64,000 nucleotides of DNA from positions 495,027 through 559,026 of the forward strand of contig UESW01003880.1 in the NCBI GenBank assembly GCA_900491605.1, given 5' to 3'. Position 1 is the first letter of the stretch. Each line of letters opens with the position of its first letter. The DNA comes from Calamus simplicifolius. Its lineage: Eukaryota > Streptophyta > Magnoliopsida > Arecales > Arecaceae. The position numbers and the translations under genes are program-made. The notes under the pieces were generated by a model. That model was not told the DNA's origin, did not search any database, and worked only from the letters and a program-made list of their open reading frames with translations. Below are positions 1-12,726 of the stretch, piece after piece.

Positions 1-698
1 TGGCCAATCATTACGGCGCTTGCCAGACGTGTCCCTACATCACCTTTTTGGTTGTCCCTCGTAGAGCATTTGATCATAGAGTGCTTGTGTGGCACCGTTC
101 ATGCCCTTGGATGGGCTCCACGAAAGACCGAGGGTGATCACTTGCATGGTACTGTTCATGGCTCAAGCGAGCCTGGCAGCTTGAAGGTGTCGGCCTTAGA
201 GGAGTCGGCCATGGAGCTGTCGGCCATGGAGCTGTTGGCCTTGGAGCTGTGGCCAGAGCTGTCGGCCATGGAGGTGTCGGCCTTGGAGCCGTTGGCCTTG
301 GAGCTGTCGGCCATGAAGGCGTCGGCCTTGGAGCCGTCGGCCATGGAGCCATCGGCCATAGAGCCGTCGGCCATGGAGCCATCGGCCATGGAGCCGTCGG
401 CCTTGGAGCTGTCGGCCTTGGAGGTGTCGGCCATGGAGCTGTCGGCCTTGGAGGTGTCGGCCAAGGAGCCATCGGCCATGGAGCTGTCGGCCATGGAGGT
501 GTCGGCCTTGGAGCTGTCGGCCATAGAGCCGTCGGCCTTGGAGCTGTCGGCCTTGGAGCTGTCGGCCATGGAGCAATTGGGTGTGCGTGGCTTTATGAGG
601 CCATAAACGCTACCGTGGCCGAAGGGCCCTTTGGAGGCCAAAGGGGGGCTCCGTTGGTTTTCTTCCTTCATGGTCTCGGCGTTGGATCAGCCACATCA
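1..698 (-). mobile_element. Partial or solo LTR of a gypsy-type element, cut by the left window edge
   Basis: The segment ends at 689-698 with the terminal sequence AGCCACATCA. On the minus strand this reads TGATGTGGCT, the same LTR start as the Tat LTRs at 2540, 43060, 49418 and 59231. It also carries a minisatellite where those LTRs carry theirs. The DNA beyond 698 lacks the purine tract that follows the Tat 3' LTR, so this is either the 5' LTR of a minus-strand element lying mostly to the left or a solo LTR. Away from the terminus and the array it does not obviously match the other Tat LTRs, so it may belong to a related family. Confidence 0.45.
188..573. repeat. 15-bp minisatellite, about 25 copies
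   Basis: A 15-bp unit (variants of GTCGGCCATGGAGCT) repeats about 25 times with point variation. Because 15 is a multiple of three and stops are absent, several frames stay open and give pentapeptide repeats on both strands. These are not credible proteins. The array sits inside the LTR that ends at 698. Confidence 0.9.
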
Positions 699-1730
699 GG
701 TTGCATGATAACTTGAATTTCAAGTCACTGGATCATGCATGCAGCTTATGATAGTTAAATATAAAACCTTACTTAATTCAATCGTTAACCCTTTGCATCT
801 AATCTTTTGTATCATTGTAACAATGCGTCTTTCCTCCCAGAAGCCTGAGTATTATCCTCAGCCGTGTGATGGTTGTACACAGGTGCCCCCTTCGAGAGGT
901 TACCATATTAATTGTTCGAGAACATCGCAACGGCGAGGTCCTCTAATTAGAGTTATGGCCCAGGGCGAAGGGTGACCCAGGCTAGACAACGATGGACTAT
1001 AGAAGATGGCATCGGAGTTATAACACGCAAAGGAATTTGGATAGGTTTGATGTTTGCTTGAAGGTCACAGCGAATACGTGGCCACTAAATTAAGGTTGGA
1101 TGGAAGTTTTTCCTCCACGTAGCACCCCACGCAAAATTAAGTGGGAATACCGACGGTGGTCTCCATCTGGAAATTAAGAACTCGAAGAAATCTTTACGCA
1201 GGTTCAGACTAGTGCTGGCCTAAGAATTGATGGGGCTTGGTTGCTCCAAAGCCAAACAGTACTTTAAAAAATAAAAGGTGAAGTCCAAACAATAACTCCA
1301 CTATATATCATGCTCTAAAATCATGGGATGTACAAACAGACAAGGCTATGCCATATATGAAGATATTAAAATAATTTTTATAAGTGAAATCATACGAGTG
1401 TGCGTTTATTGGAGCAAAAAATTGCATAGAAAAATATGCTAAAATAATCGGTTGCAATGGCTTTGATGGATTCGATACTCAAAAATTAGTTTTACAATGA
1501 AAAAAAATGTTTATTTGCTATCTATTAATTTTTATTTAAATTTTTAAATCATATAATTTTAATCTACTAATAAGTTAATTAGATTAGTAGCAGAGTTTGA
1601 AGCATTACAAATGGTATCAACAGATCCAAATTATAGCATGAGAAAAAAGCAACGGACGGTGATATAGTTTTGTCATAATATAAAGCGCTAGCATGTGACG
1701 TAAGAATATGAAAAAGAAATGTATTGTATG
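699..1730. other. Non-coding flank, no gene recognised
   Basis: About 1 kb of low-complexity to AT-rich DNA between the LTR end at 698 and the Tat target site duplication at 1731. The 78-codon open frame at 739-975 has no recognisable domain and no coding character. Around 1505-1590 the sequence resembles the other flank of the nest at about 43070-43165. Confidence 0.6.
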
Positions 1731-1735
1731 GTTAT

Positions 1736-2540
1736 TGTTGCTGCTAAATTACTTCTGGAGGGGGCGTCGAGCAGTAGGTCTTTGCAGATCCTCGGAAGTG
1801 CGATGGGGTTGCCTCCTTCCTCCGAGAACCTGCAAGAAGCTTCGGACCGGTGATTCCGGTGGGATCCTCCGACGCTCAAGTAAGCAACTTGGGAACAGAA
1901 AATCAATGAGAGAGTTGAGCTTGAGAGAGAGAGTCCTCCCCTTATTGGGGGTCGGTCCTTATATACCTATTTGGAGGTCCCTCTTACCCTTTGATGATAA
2001 CAGTCGGATCTGATCTTCTGTTAAGATCGGCTCCGTAGGTTGGCGCCTGACTGTTAAAGGCGCTCCGCAGATATCGGCAACTGCACAGTATTCGTAACTG
2101 CCCATGATCTTAGTAGAAGGCGAGTGAGTGGGCTACGTGGCAGTTGTTTTAAATATGTTCAGTATTCGAAGTCGGCTTCGTGGCTGAAATCGTGCCAATA
2201 GCATGGGGTAGGACCCGAGGCCGAGGCTGAGGATGGTAGGGTTGGAACGGTGTCGGTCGATGAAGCCGGAGCTGAGACCAGAGCCGAGGCCAAGCCGAAT
2301 CCAGGGCCGAGGCCGAAGCTGAGGCCGAGCCGAATTCGAGGCCGAGGCGAGCCGAATCCGGGGCCGAGGCTGAGGCCGAATTCGAGGCCGAGCCGAATTC
2401 GAGGCCAAGGCCAAAACTGAGGTTGAGCCAAATCCGAGACCAAGGCCAAGTCGAAGCCGAGACTAGCTGAAATTATTACTCTTCTCAAAAAACTGTGCGG
2501 GTTGTTACCGTACTGCTCAGGGACATGATTAGCCACATCA
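1736..2540 (-). repeat. 3' LTR of the split Tat element
   Basis: An 805-bp LTR matching 42261-43060 along its length. It has TG...CA ends (TGATGTGGCT start at 2540, AGCAACA end at 1736) and abuts the target duplication GTTAT at 1731-1735. The U3 part (about 2220-2450) is a GAGGCCGA-type minisatellite. A TATATAA box lies on the minus strand at 1959-1965, followed by about 220 bp of R-U5. Confidence 0.92.
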
Positions 2541-2729
2541 GATGCCCCCCTGCCCCTGAGATGGGTGGGCATGCACTTACCATCGAAAGGGGGTGTTTTA
2601 TTGTCTGGTGGCTGATCTTCAAGCGCCACGCGTCAGGGGCCATTTCTTCTTTAATGACGCATCGAACGCTGTAGCACCATCATCTCGCCCGCCTCGGCTG
2701 TTGAGATCGAGAGGGATTTCCCTAGAGTG
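2541..2729 (-). other. Tat purine tract and pre-LTR segment
   Basis: Directly inside the 3' LTR, the minus strand reads CTCAGGGGCAGGGGGGCATC (2541-2560). This is the polypurine tract that primes plus-strand DNA synthesis and is matched in the other Tat copy at 59214-59230. The remaining bases continue the region between the antisense gene and the LTR; the copia insertion at 2735 interrupts it, and it resumes at 12558. Confidence 0.8.
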
Positions 2730-2734
2730 CCGGG

Positions 2735-4817
2735 TGTTGGGAATTGTATCCTAAAGCCAATCATTTGATGATTGTACTAATGTAAATTGTATATAAATTG
2801 ATATATTAATAAAAGTTATTTGCAGTTTATTCATTACAAGAACATCTTCTTAAAACTCCTAATAGTAATGAAGCCCTCAGGATCTTCCTTCACGATAAAG
2901 GAGGATTTATCTTTGAAGGTCCTTAAAAGAGTTCGCGACCAAATGATATACTATGACAGGGCTATAGTACTATCAATTATAGGACGTTGTATATCATATT
3001 TGTTGGTCGTCCTCTTAACCAAGGAGTGTAGAGACACTAGTATGACATACAGATGAAAATGTAGGAGTACATTTCACCGAACGTGACTCATTTCCGGATA
3101 CTCTGCTGTCAAGAGTTAATCCGAGAAGATATGGGTATAAGTATCCTTTAGACCTGAAGATCACAACCGGTGACTTGCAAGCAACTCATTGTACTTAGGT
3201 GCCGGACCACCTGGATTTCTAATCCAGCTACAAAAGGTTACTGGATGCAGTCAAGTACTTGTGGTAGACAGTTATGGATCGAGATGGAATTTGACCTATC
3301 CGTTAAAAGAGAAATGCTTGTGTTTCAATTTAGCAAGACCTTGACCAAGGCACTTCATGTGAAAGTTACATGATCACTAAAATTAAATCACTTTATGGAT
3401 TCGCTGTTTAGAGTTGACAGGCTCTTAAGCCATCCTTAGCATTTGTGGTCAAGAGGATGAATTATACGGTAACTATTTCTTAGGGTTCTTGGAGTTTGCT
3501 CGGCAACTCTTCGACCTATCCGACGTCGGGTTCCATTGCTAGATGGGTACATCGATTAGTATAGAAAGTTGTTTCTATGCTACCGGCTTAGATTCGAACC
3601 TAAAGAGTCATACGCATAGAAGTTTCGAGGATGATCTATTTGCTGATCAACGATTGAAAATCGTATATGATTTAATTAATCAATTTGATTGATTGAATTA
3701 TCTCAATTGGGTTAAGTACAAGTGAATAAGATTCAATTTGGTTTAAGTCTATTAGAAGGACTAATCAATTTCAAATATTGATTTGAAATTAGACTTGATT
3801 TGGATTTAAATAGATTCAGGACTAGCCAAATTTGATTTGGGCTAGGACCATGATCTATGTGGGTTCAGTCCAATAAATTTAGATTAGATTAAACCATCAC
3901 CTGAACCCAAACCTCTCGCATAAGTATCTCACATGATGAGATAACTAATGTCTGAGAGATTAAATTCTCATTTAGAATTTAATGTATTAATTTAATCCTC
4001 TTCAAATCATTTCCATTGGAATTCTAAGTGTTAGAATTAAAGTGGAATTAATGTGCCTTTTTGAATCAACCAGGCGATGGAATTCTAAGTGTTAGAATTC
4101 ACATCTCTTTAGTTCTCACCTACATCGGAATTAACAAAATGCCACGTCTCCTTGGTTTTTACCGAATATCGGAATTAACCAAGCGTCGTGGCTCTTTGGT
4201 TCGGCGTCTCTTTGCTTTTTTCCAAACGACGGAATTTTAATGTCAGAATTCAATGGGCAGGCTGAAATGAGACTATAAATAAAGCACATCCCTCACCAGA
4301 TTACATAGAACAACAACACACGACATGTCGTGGATTGTAATTCTAAAAAGGTTAGAATAGAAAATCCTGGTGATTCTGGTGTTAACAAAAGCTTGGTGGA
4401 TCTTGGAGGAAGATTCAAGTGGGAGGATTCAAGGTCAGCAAAGTCATTTTTCCGCGAGCTAGCACTCTCGAAAATCCGATCATTTGGGGCTTCGCGTGGA
4501 CGATACTAGAGGCTGGATGATTGAACGACTGCAGAGCACAAAAGGATTTATCAACTACCCTTAAGGTAAGTGATTTGATCCCTAAACCTTAAGGCATGAT
4601 TCAAGGCAAGAAGTACGACTTCTTACGTTGAGGATCAAGATATGATCTTGATGATTATTTATATGCATATTTTAGATCAAGCGATCCTATATATAAGGCA
4701 AAGATTTGATCTTGATGCATATTAGATAGATTAATATGTAATCTTTTAGCTTCCGCATTGATAATAGTTATCAAATTTTTAAAAATATGCATGCCTCGGA
4801 GTTTATTTCTCCTTACA
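2735..4817 (+). repeat. 5' LTR of the copia element
   Basis: A 2,083-bp LTR starting TGTTGGGAATTG and ending CA at 4817, followed two bases later by the primer-binding site. It is repeated at 10481-12552 with many small differences. The open frame at 2820-3056 recurs in the other LTR and is not a gene. Confidence 0.93.
4274..4280 (+). promoter_or_regulatory. LTR TATA box (copia 5' LTR)
   Basis: TATAAAT sits about 540 bp from the LTR end and is preserved as TATAAATA at 12015-12022 in the other LTR. It is the best candidate for the element's promoter, with transcription expected about 30 bp downstream. Confidence 0.6.
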
Positions 4818-4819
4818 AA

Positions 4820-4832
4820 TGGTATCAGAGCC
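4820..4832 (+). promoter_or_regulatory. Primer-binding site, initiator tRNA-Met type
   Basis: TGGTATCAGAGCC lies two bases after the 5' LTR. It is complementary to the 3' end of plant initiator tRNA-Met, the usual primer of copia elements. Confidence 0.9.
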
Positions 4833-6449
4833 AGGTTTTGATATTGATCTAATTTATTGCATGCAAATTAATGTTCTTATTAATTATGTTATTATGGCTA
4901 AAACTGATCACAAGGCCATATGGTCACAGATGGATTAAAAATCTAAATTACCCATTCAATGAGGTATTCTGTGACATATTGCCGTGTGATTGTTTTATCA
5001 TCGATGCTTAGTCTAAAGAAAATTTAAATTGAGCTTTGGCATCAAAACATAGATTACACTCACTCTCAAAATTGTTTTATATTGATGTTGTATAAAAGCA
5101 TGATATTTGCATGTTTAGTATAAAAATATAGATATGAGATATGAAGGCTTGTAGTCTATGTTATGAAACATACATATATTTATGAGAGTTTTATTTGAAT
5201 GTAAAATATTAATTCATAATCTTTTTAGATATGATCTAAATATAGGAATTATGAATAGTAACATAATGCAAGTGATGCTTGATTGAAATATATGACATGT
5301 AAACATGAAATATATTTAATCTTTTGGGTTAGCTAAATCGAGTCCATAAAGGGTTAGACCCTAAGGTTTAAATCAACTGGACTAAAAGAGTATTTGATCA
5401 AATCTAAATTAATTAGATTAGGTTAAGAATGCTCTAAATCAAACAATAGTTGTAGTGATCATGTCCTTCTCTTTGATTAAACCAAATGGAAGTAGATTAG
5501 GCTCCATGGTTGAGCATGAATCTCTTAGATGGTCAAATCAAAATTGGTTAACCATATGATGTCAAGGTGAGTTGTCAAGTTGCTCTAGGATCAACGATCG
5601 AATGGTTTTTAATTGGGAGCTACTCGTATTGATGCGTCTTTAACGAGTTAATGGCATATCCCTCCCATCGATCTCACTCACCTGGTCAATATGGTGAACC
5701 ATTTATGATTCAGATCATTTACCTGATTTGGTTGACCCATGCCTGTAAGGAAATCAGTCTGACTGATTTAGGTGCCATATAACCTGACTTAATCATGTTT
5801 CATTCTACCGACTTCATAGATTCAGTGGGAGAACTTGATTAGTCAATTTATCTTCATATTATTAAATCCTCTAAAATTATTAGGTCCTTAAAATGAAATA
5901 GTTATATGATAACTAGATCGTAGCCTCCCATTAAGGTGGGTGATAATGAGTCCGATGTCTTGATAATCATTGGAGGTACTCCATGCCTGGTGCTTATCAA
6001 CCATCGGAATTATCATTCATATATGATAAATCAGCGTAACTATTAAATAGACAGTCAGGTGGATCGAGCTTCACTCGAGCTTGGTTGTCTATTGATAGGT
6101 TACACTGATTATATCATTTAATGGTTGGACCTAACCAGAACTTTCAGTGGAGGTACTCCATGCCTGCTGAAGAGGATCATGGGGCAAAACTGAACACTAA
6201 GAATTTTTTGGGAAACAATTCGTTTTGAACCTACTCTTAGATGCATATGGGTTGGTCAAGCTTCACTTGGGCCTGTATGTAGTCTATGTAGATCTTAGTG
6301 TCCACTAAAAAATTTAGAATAATTCTTCGAATTGGGGTGTAGAGGCTACCAATTTGAACAAAATAGTGGAGAATCTTTAAACAAAAGTCCAAGTCTTTAG
6401 ACTGAATCAATTTATATACTAATAAACTTTAGTTTTTCTTATGCAGAAA
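4833..6449 (+). other. Long non-coding leader of the copia element
   Basis: A 1.6-kb AT-rich leader between the primer-binding site and the gag start, with no coding frame. A short motif, GGAGGTACTCCATGCCTG, occurs twice near 5974 and 6150. A related phrase, CTTCACTCGAGCTTGG or CTTCACTTGGGCCTG, also occurs twice, so the leader contains internal repeats. Confidence 0.7.
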
Positions 6450-9400
6450 ATGGCCACTAATTTATCATTAAGGTCCCTATTGGATAGTGACAAGTTGAAT
6501 GGTTCAAATTTTAATAGCTTAATCATTAAGGTCCCTATTGGATAGTGACAAGTTGAATGGTTCAAATTTCAATAGCTGGTTCAGAAAACATAAGATCGTC
6601 CTTGAGCATGAGAGGATTCTATATATTCTAAATAATCCTGCACCAAAGATACCTGATGCAAACACCCAAAGTTCTGACAAAGACACTTATCAGAAGTGGC
6701 TCAATGACAGAACTAGCGTACGTTGCATCATGCTAGCAGCAATGAACGATGAATTTGGTTGCCGGTTCGAGAATGCTCAGCCAGAAGAAATCATTCAAGC
6801 GTTGAATGAATCTTTTGGCACACCTGACGATGTTGAAAGGCACAAGACTAGTTGTGCTATTTTTAATGCTCGAATGAGGGATGAATCTCCTGTCATTGAT
6901 CATGTATTGTATATGATCGAGAAGATAGAACTCCTAAGCAAGCTCGGCTTTCCCCTATATGAGCAGTTGGGAAAAGATGGGATCATGAATTCCTTGCCTC
7001 CATCCTTTCGACCTTTCCTTACTCATTTTCGAATGACAAAGCCTGCAGTCAACTACCACGGTTTATTGGGGTTGTTACAGAACTTTGAGAAGGATAACCA
7101 GCTCTCTAAGGGTTTGGTTAATATGGTTGAAGGATCTAAGGTAGGCGTCAACCCTTTGGGAAAGGAAAGAAGAAAAAGAATAAGAATAAGGTGCAACATG
7201 CTAGGACATCTATAAGGGGTTAGATGCAGAAGAAGAAAGTTGATAAAAGTCAAGCTGAATGCTTTCACTGCAAGATGCAAGGGCACTGGAAGAACTGTCC
7301 TCTTTACATTGCCACACTTGATCCAAACAGGCCAAAGAAGAAAAAGGGGCAAGATGTTGTTCAACAAGGTATTTATATGATAACACATTGTAATTTTTCT
7401 ATATGATAATCAGACCTGGGTATTGGATACCGGGAGTCCATTTAACATTTGCAATTCATTGCATGGACTACAGGTCACTAGAAGATTTGAGGACAATGAA
7501 AGATTCCTTAATGTCAGTGATGGAAGATTAGTTCCAGTACTGGCATTAGGAGTTCTTGAAATAGTTTTCAATAGAAATATCATTATACTAAATGATTATC
7601 ATTTTTGCCCAACATTCTTGTTGAACAAAATTTTTGTAGGCCTTTTGGCCAAAAGTAATTATGAAATTTCAATAAAGGATGTTACTTTGAATATCATTAT
7701 GAATGGAGTCACTGTAATGATGGGCATTTATCTAATGGCATTTATATATTATCACAGCTTATGAATGTAGTGTACAACTCAAGTAAGCGCCCTAGAACAA
7801 CTGATATCACAAACATTTATCTTTGGCACCATCGGCTGGGTCATATCAATAAGAACAGATTAAACAGGTTAACTTAGGAGGGCATCCTTCGAATTGATGA
7901 TTATGAATTATTAACTACCTGTGAATCTTGTCTTCTTAGTAAAATGACTAAGTCATCTTTTACTGAAAAGGTGAAAGAGCCAAAGAGCTATTGAGTCTAG
8001 TACATACTGATGTATGTGGACCAATGAGCACTTGTGCCAAAGGTGGATATTACTACTTCATTACTTTTACAGACGACCTTTCTAGGTTCGGTTATGTCTA
8101 TCTTATGAGACATAAATCTGAGTCATTTGAAATGTTCAAACTATATCATAAAGAAGTAGAAAAACGAACAGGAAAATATTAAGACCCTTTGATCAGATCG
8201 AGGAGGCAAATACATTTTCAATGACTTTGTGATATATTTAAGAGAGAATGGAATTCTCTCCCAAGGGACTCCTCCTGGAACACCACAGCATAACGGCATG
8301 TCGGAAAGAAGGAATCGAACTCTGTTAGACATGGTTCGGTTCATGATGGTTTTGTAAGCTTGCCAATATTATTTTGGGAATACGCATTAGAATCAGCTTG
8401 TCATATTCTTAATAAGGTTCCAAGTAAGTCTATTTCTAAAACTCCACATGAGATGTGGTATGGACATAAAACGGTTATCACCTATCTGAGAGTCTGGGGG
8501 TGTCCGGCTTATGTGAAACGTGCAAAATTAGACAAACTTGAACCCAAATCTGACAAATATTTTTTCATCGGCTATCCAAAAGAAACTAAAGGATATTACT
8601 TCTACAATACTGAAGAACAAAAGTTGTTCATTAGTAATAGAGCAGTTTTTCTTGAAAAGGAGTTCCTTAGTGAAGGAACAAATAGCTCTAATATTGAACT
8701 TGAGGAAGTTCATCAAGTAGAAGGAACAACACAAACCAGTGAACCCTTAGAATCTAAGTTGATTATATCAAACTCAAAACCCATTTTAGATGCACCATTA
8801 AGGCGATCTGGTAGAGTACCACATCAATCGGACAGATACTTAGGTTTCTTGGTCCAGAATGAAGATCCTGTTGAACTCGATGAGAACAACGAGGATCCGA
8901 TCACCTATATGGATGCTATGCAAAGGACTGACTCTAATAAATGGCTTGAGGCCATGAAATCCGAACTTGATTCCATGAAGGATAATAATGTATGGACATT
9001 AGTTGACCCATTCGAAGGGATAAAACCCATAGGGTGTAAGTGGGTTTTCAAGAGGAAAAAAGGTGCAGACTGAAAGATTAAGACCTATAAAACACGTCTG
9101 GTTGCTAAGGGGTATCGTCAACATTATGGTATTGACTATGACGAAACGTTTTCTTCTGTGGCAATGCTAAAATCCATTCGGATTATGCTAGCTATAGCAG
9201 CACACTTCGATTATGAGATTTGGCAGATGGATGTTAAAATCGCTTTTCTAAATGGTGATTTAGAAGAATAGGTGTATATGATACAGCCTGAAGGTTTTAT
9301 ATCTGAAGACGAGTCTAAAGTGTGCAGGCTACAGAAGTCTATTTATGAACTTAATCAAGCATCTAGGAGTTGGAACATACAATTTGATAAAGTGATCAAA

Positions 9401-10430
9401 TCTTATGGCTTTATTAAGAATAAAGAAGAACCTTGCATTTATAAATGGGCTAACGATTCCGTTATTGTATTTCTTGTATTATATGTAGATGATATTCTCT
9501 TAATCAGGAATGATATCCCTGCATTACAAGGAATAAAGACTTGGTTATCATCACAATTCTTGATGAAAGATCTGGAAGAAGCATCATACATCCTAGGGAT
9601 GAAGATCTATAGAGATAGATATAAAAGGATGCTTGGTTTATCCCAATCTACGTACATTGACACCGTGCTAAAGAGGTTTAGCATGGAGAATTTTAAGAAA
9701 GGCTATCTTCCGATAGGTCATGAAATTCATCTTTCTAAGAAGGATTGTCCGACAACTCCTAATGAAAGAGAACGTATGAGTCGAATTCCATATGCTTCGG
9801 TAGTGGGATCGATTATGTACACCATGACATATACAAGACCAGATGTGGCATACTCACTAGGAGTAGTGAGCGGATACCAATCTGATCTAGGAGAAAAATA
9901 CTGGCAAGTTGTTAAGATAATCCTTAAGTATTTAAGAAATACTAAGGACCAGTGGTTAGTCTATGGAGAGTCTGATTTGAAACTTGTTGGATATACTGAT
10001 TCCAGTTTCCAATCAGATCATGATGATAGCAAAAGTGTATCGGGTTTCGTGTTTATCCTAAATGGTGGAGCTGTTTGCTAAAAAAGTTCCAAACAACATA
10101 CAGTGGCAGATTCAGTGTGCGAGGCAGAGTACATCGCTGCATCAGATGCTGCGAAAGAAGCTGTGTGGTTGCGAAAGTTTATCTCCGAGCTTGGAGTGGC
10201 ACCTTCCATAGATGGACAGTCATGTTGTACAGTGACAGCACTAGTGCCATAGCTCAAGCAAAGGAACCACGAGCACATCAGCACACCAAGCACATACTGC
10301 GCCGGTTTCATCTTATACGAGAGATTGTAGACCAAGGTGACATAAATCTTCAGAAGATTGATGAAAGAAAAACCTAGGTGACCCATTTACTAAAGCACTC
10401 AGCATCAAGGAGTTTAATGACTATAAATTG
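6450..10430 (+). pseudogene. Copia gag-pol, broken
   Basis: The original start is the ATG at 6450. A 58-bp direct duplication (6464-6521 and 6522-6579) shifts the frame just after it, and the open part resumes at 6538. Visible in order are: a UBN2-type gag (6538-7215); a zinc knuckle CFHCKMQGHWKNC (7260-7298) one residue short of the normal spacing; a protease with DTG (near 7427); a pre-integrase HH region (near 7823); an integrase core (7991-8340); RT with WQMDVK (near 9225) and YVDD (near 9483); and RNase H (9990-10370). In-frame stops include those near 7213, 7764, 8182, 9073 and 9271, and there is a stop after GGAVC at 10079. The product would have been the capsid and replication polyprotein; it cannot be made intact here. 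Confidence 0.93.
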
Positions 10431-10469
10431 AAGATGGGTATTAGATACTGTAATGAGTGGCTTTAAACT

Positions 10470-10480
10470 AAGTGGGAGTT
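10470..10480 (+). promoter_or_regulatory. Polypurine tract of the copia element
   Basis: AAGTGGGAGTT lies directly before the 3' LTR at 10481, the expected place and composition for the plus-strand primer. Confidence 0.75.
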
Positions 10481-12552
10481 TGTTGGGAATTGTATCCTAA
10501 AGCCAATTATTTGATGATTGTGCTAATACAAATTGTATATAAATTGATATATTAATAAAAGTTATTTGGCAGTTTATTCATTACAAGAACATCTTCTTAA
10601 AACTCCTAATAGTAATGAAGCCCTCAGATCTTCCTTCATGATAAAGGAGGATTTAACTTTGAAGGCCCTTAAAAGAGTTCGCGACCAAATGATATACTAT
10701 AACAGGACCATAGTACTATCAATTATAGGACGTTGTATATCATATTTGTTGGTTGTCCTCTTAACCAAGGAGTATAGAGACACTAGTATGATATATAGGT
10801 GAAAGTGTAGGAGTACATTTCACGAACGTGACTCATTTCCGGATACTCTGTTATCAAGAGTTAATCCGAGAAGATATGGGTATAAGTATCCTTTAGACCT
10901 GAAGATCACAACCGGTGACTTACAAGCAACTCATTGTACTTAGGTGCCAGACCACCTGGATTTTAATCCAGCTACGAAAGGTTACTGGGTGCAGTCAAGT
11001 ACTTGTGGTAGTCAGTTGTGGATCAAGATGGAATTTGACCTATCCCGTTAAAAGGAGAATTGCTTGTGTTTCAATTTAGCAAGACCTTGGCCAAGGCACT
11101 TCATATGAAAGTCACATGATCACTAAAATTGAAATCACTTTATGGATTCGCTGTTTAGAGTTGACAGGCTCTTAAGCCATCCTTAGCATTTGTGGTCAAG
11201 AGGATAATTATACGGTAACTATTTCTTAGGGTTCTTGGAGTTTGCTTGGCAACTCTTCGACCTATCCGGACGTCGGGTTCCATTGCTAGATGGGCACATC
11301 GATTAGTATAGAATGTTGTTTCTGTGCTACCGGCTTAGGTTTGAACCTAGAGAGTCACACGCATAGAAGTTTCCTAGGATGATCTATTTGCTGATCAACG
11401 ATTGAGAATCGTATATGATTTAATTAATCAATTTGATCGATTGAATTATCTCAATTGGGTTAAGTACAAGTGAATAAGATTTAATTTGGTTTAAGTCTAT
11501 TAGAAGGACTAATCAATTTCAAATATTGATTTGAAATTAGACTTGATTTGGATTTAAATAGATTCAGGACTAGCCAAATTTAATTTGGGCTAGGACCATG
11601 ATCTATGTGGGTTCAGTCCAATAAATTCAGATCAGACTAAACCATCATCTGAACCCAAACCTCTCGCATAAGTATCTCACATGATGAGATAACTAATGTG
11701 GAGATTAAATTCTCATTTAGAATTTAATGTATTAATTTAATCCTCTCCAAACCATTTCCATCGAATTCTAAGTGTTAAATTAAAGTGGAATTAATGTGCC
11801 TCTTTGAATCAACCAGGCAATGAAATTCTAAGTGTTAGAATTCACATCTCTTTAATTCTCACCGACATCAGAATTAACAAAACGCCACGTCTCTTTGGTT
11901 TTCACCGAACGTCGAATTAACCAAGCACCGCGGCTCTTTGGTTCGGTGTCTCTTTGCTTTTTTCCAGACGATGGAATTCTTAATGTAGAATTCAATGGGA
12001 GGCTGAAATGAGACTATAAATAGAGCACATCCCTCACCAGATTACACAGAACAACAACACGACATGTCGTGGATTGTAATTCTAAAAAGGTTAAATAAAA
12101 ATCCTGGTGATTCTTGTGTTAGCAAAAGCTTGATGGATCTTGGAGGAAGATTCAAGTGGGAGGATTCAAGATCAGCAAAGTCGTTTTACCGTGAGCTAGC
12201 ATCTCAGAAATCCGATCATTCGGGGCTTCGCGTGGACGATACTAGAGGCCGGACGATTGAACGGCTGCAGAGCACAAAAGGATTTACCAACTACCCTTAA
12301 GGTAAGTGATATGATCCCTAAACCTTAAGGCATAATTCAATGCAAGAAATATGACTTCTTACGTTGAGGATCAAGATATGATCTTGATGATTATTTATAT
12401 GCATATTTTAGATCAAGCGATCCTATATATAAGGCAAAGATATGATCTTGATGCATATTAGATAGATTAATATGTAATCTTTTAGCTTTCGCATTGATAA
12501 TAGTTATCAAATTTTAAAAATATGCATGCCTCAGAGTTTATTTCTTCCTATA
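10481..12552 (+). repeat. 3' LTR of the copia element
   Basis: A 2,072-bp direct repeat of 2735-4817. The terminal CA has changed to TA at 12551-12552, and the target duplication CCGGG follows at 12553-12557. The TATA box is kept at 12015-12022. Scattered substitutions and small indels against the 5' LTR show the insertion is not recent. Confidence 0.92.
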
Positions 12553-12718
12553 CCGGGCTACGAAAAGGTGAGCACATCATTGCAGTGAGGTCACCACCAT
12601 CCTGCCATTGGCGGTGCCCTTCGTGCGCTGCTCTCCAAGTGGTTATCGTAACCACCTCCAATTGTAGGCAAGCACGTGGCCGAAGCGAGCCTGACGGAAC
12701 AATTTGAAAAGACAAGTC

Positions 12719-12726
12719 TATAAAAG
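12719..12726 (+). promoter_or_regulatory. TATA box of the Tat antisense gene (split copy)
   Basis: TATAAAAG lies about 150 bp before the ATG at 12870, on the strand opposite to the host Tat element. The second Tat copy has the same TATAAAAG at 58929-58936, also about 140 bp before its ATG. Conservation of position in two copies supports a real promoter inside the retrotransposon body. Confidence 0.65.

Larger units (their letters stand above)
2735..12552 (+). mobile_element. Ty1/copia LTR retrotransposon (Tork/Angela-like)
   Basis: A 9.8-kb element with long direct LTRs (2735-4817 and 10481-12552) and a perfect 5-bp target duplication CCGGG at 2730-2734 and 12553-12557. It has a primer-binding site, a 1.6-kb leader, a gag-pol reading region in the order gag, protease, integrase, RT, RNase H, and a purine tract at 10470-10480. 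It sits between the antisense gene and the 3' LTR of the minus-strand Tat element. The domain order makes it Ty1/copia. The Tork/Angela assignment rests on motif style and long LTRs and is tentative. Stops and frameshifts in pol show that this copy is inactive. Confidence 0.95.

Noticed and set aside
52..716. Overlapping open frames of 126-184 codons on both strands
   Set aside because: They are produced by the 15-bp minisatellite, which has no stops in several frames. The peptides are pure pentamer repeats.
2820..3056. A 78-codon frame, repeated at 10566-10802
   Set aside because: Both lie at the same place in the two copia LTRs, in non-coding sequence.
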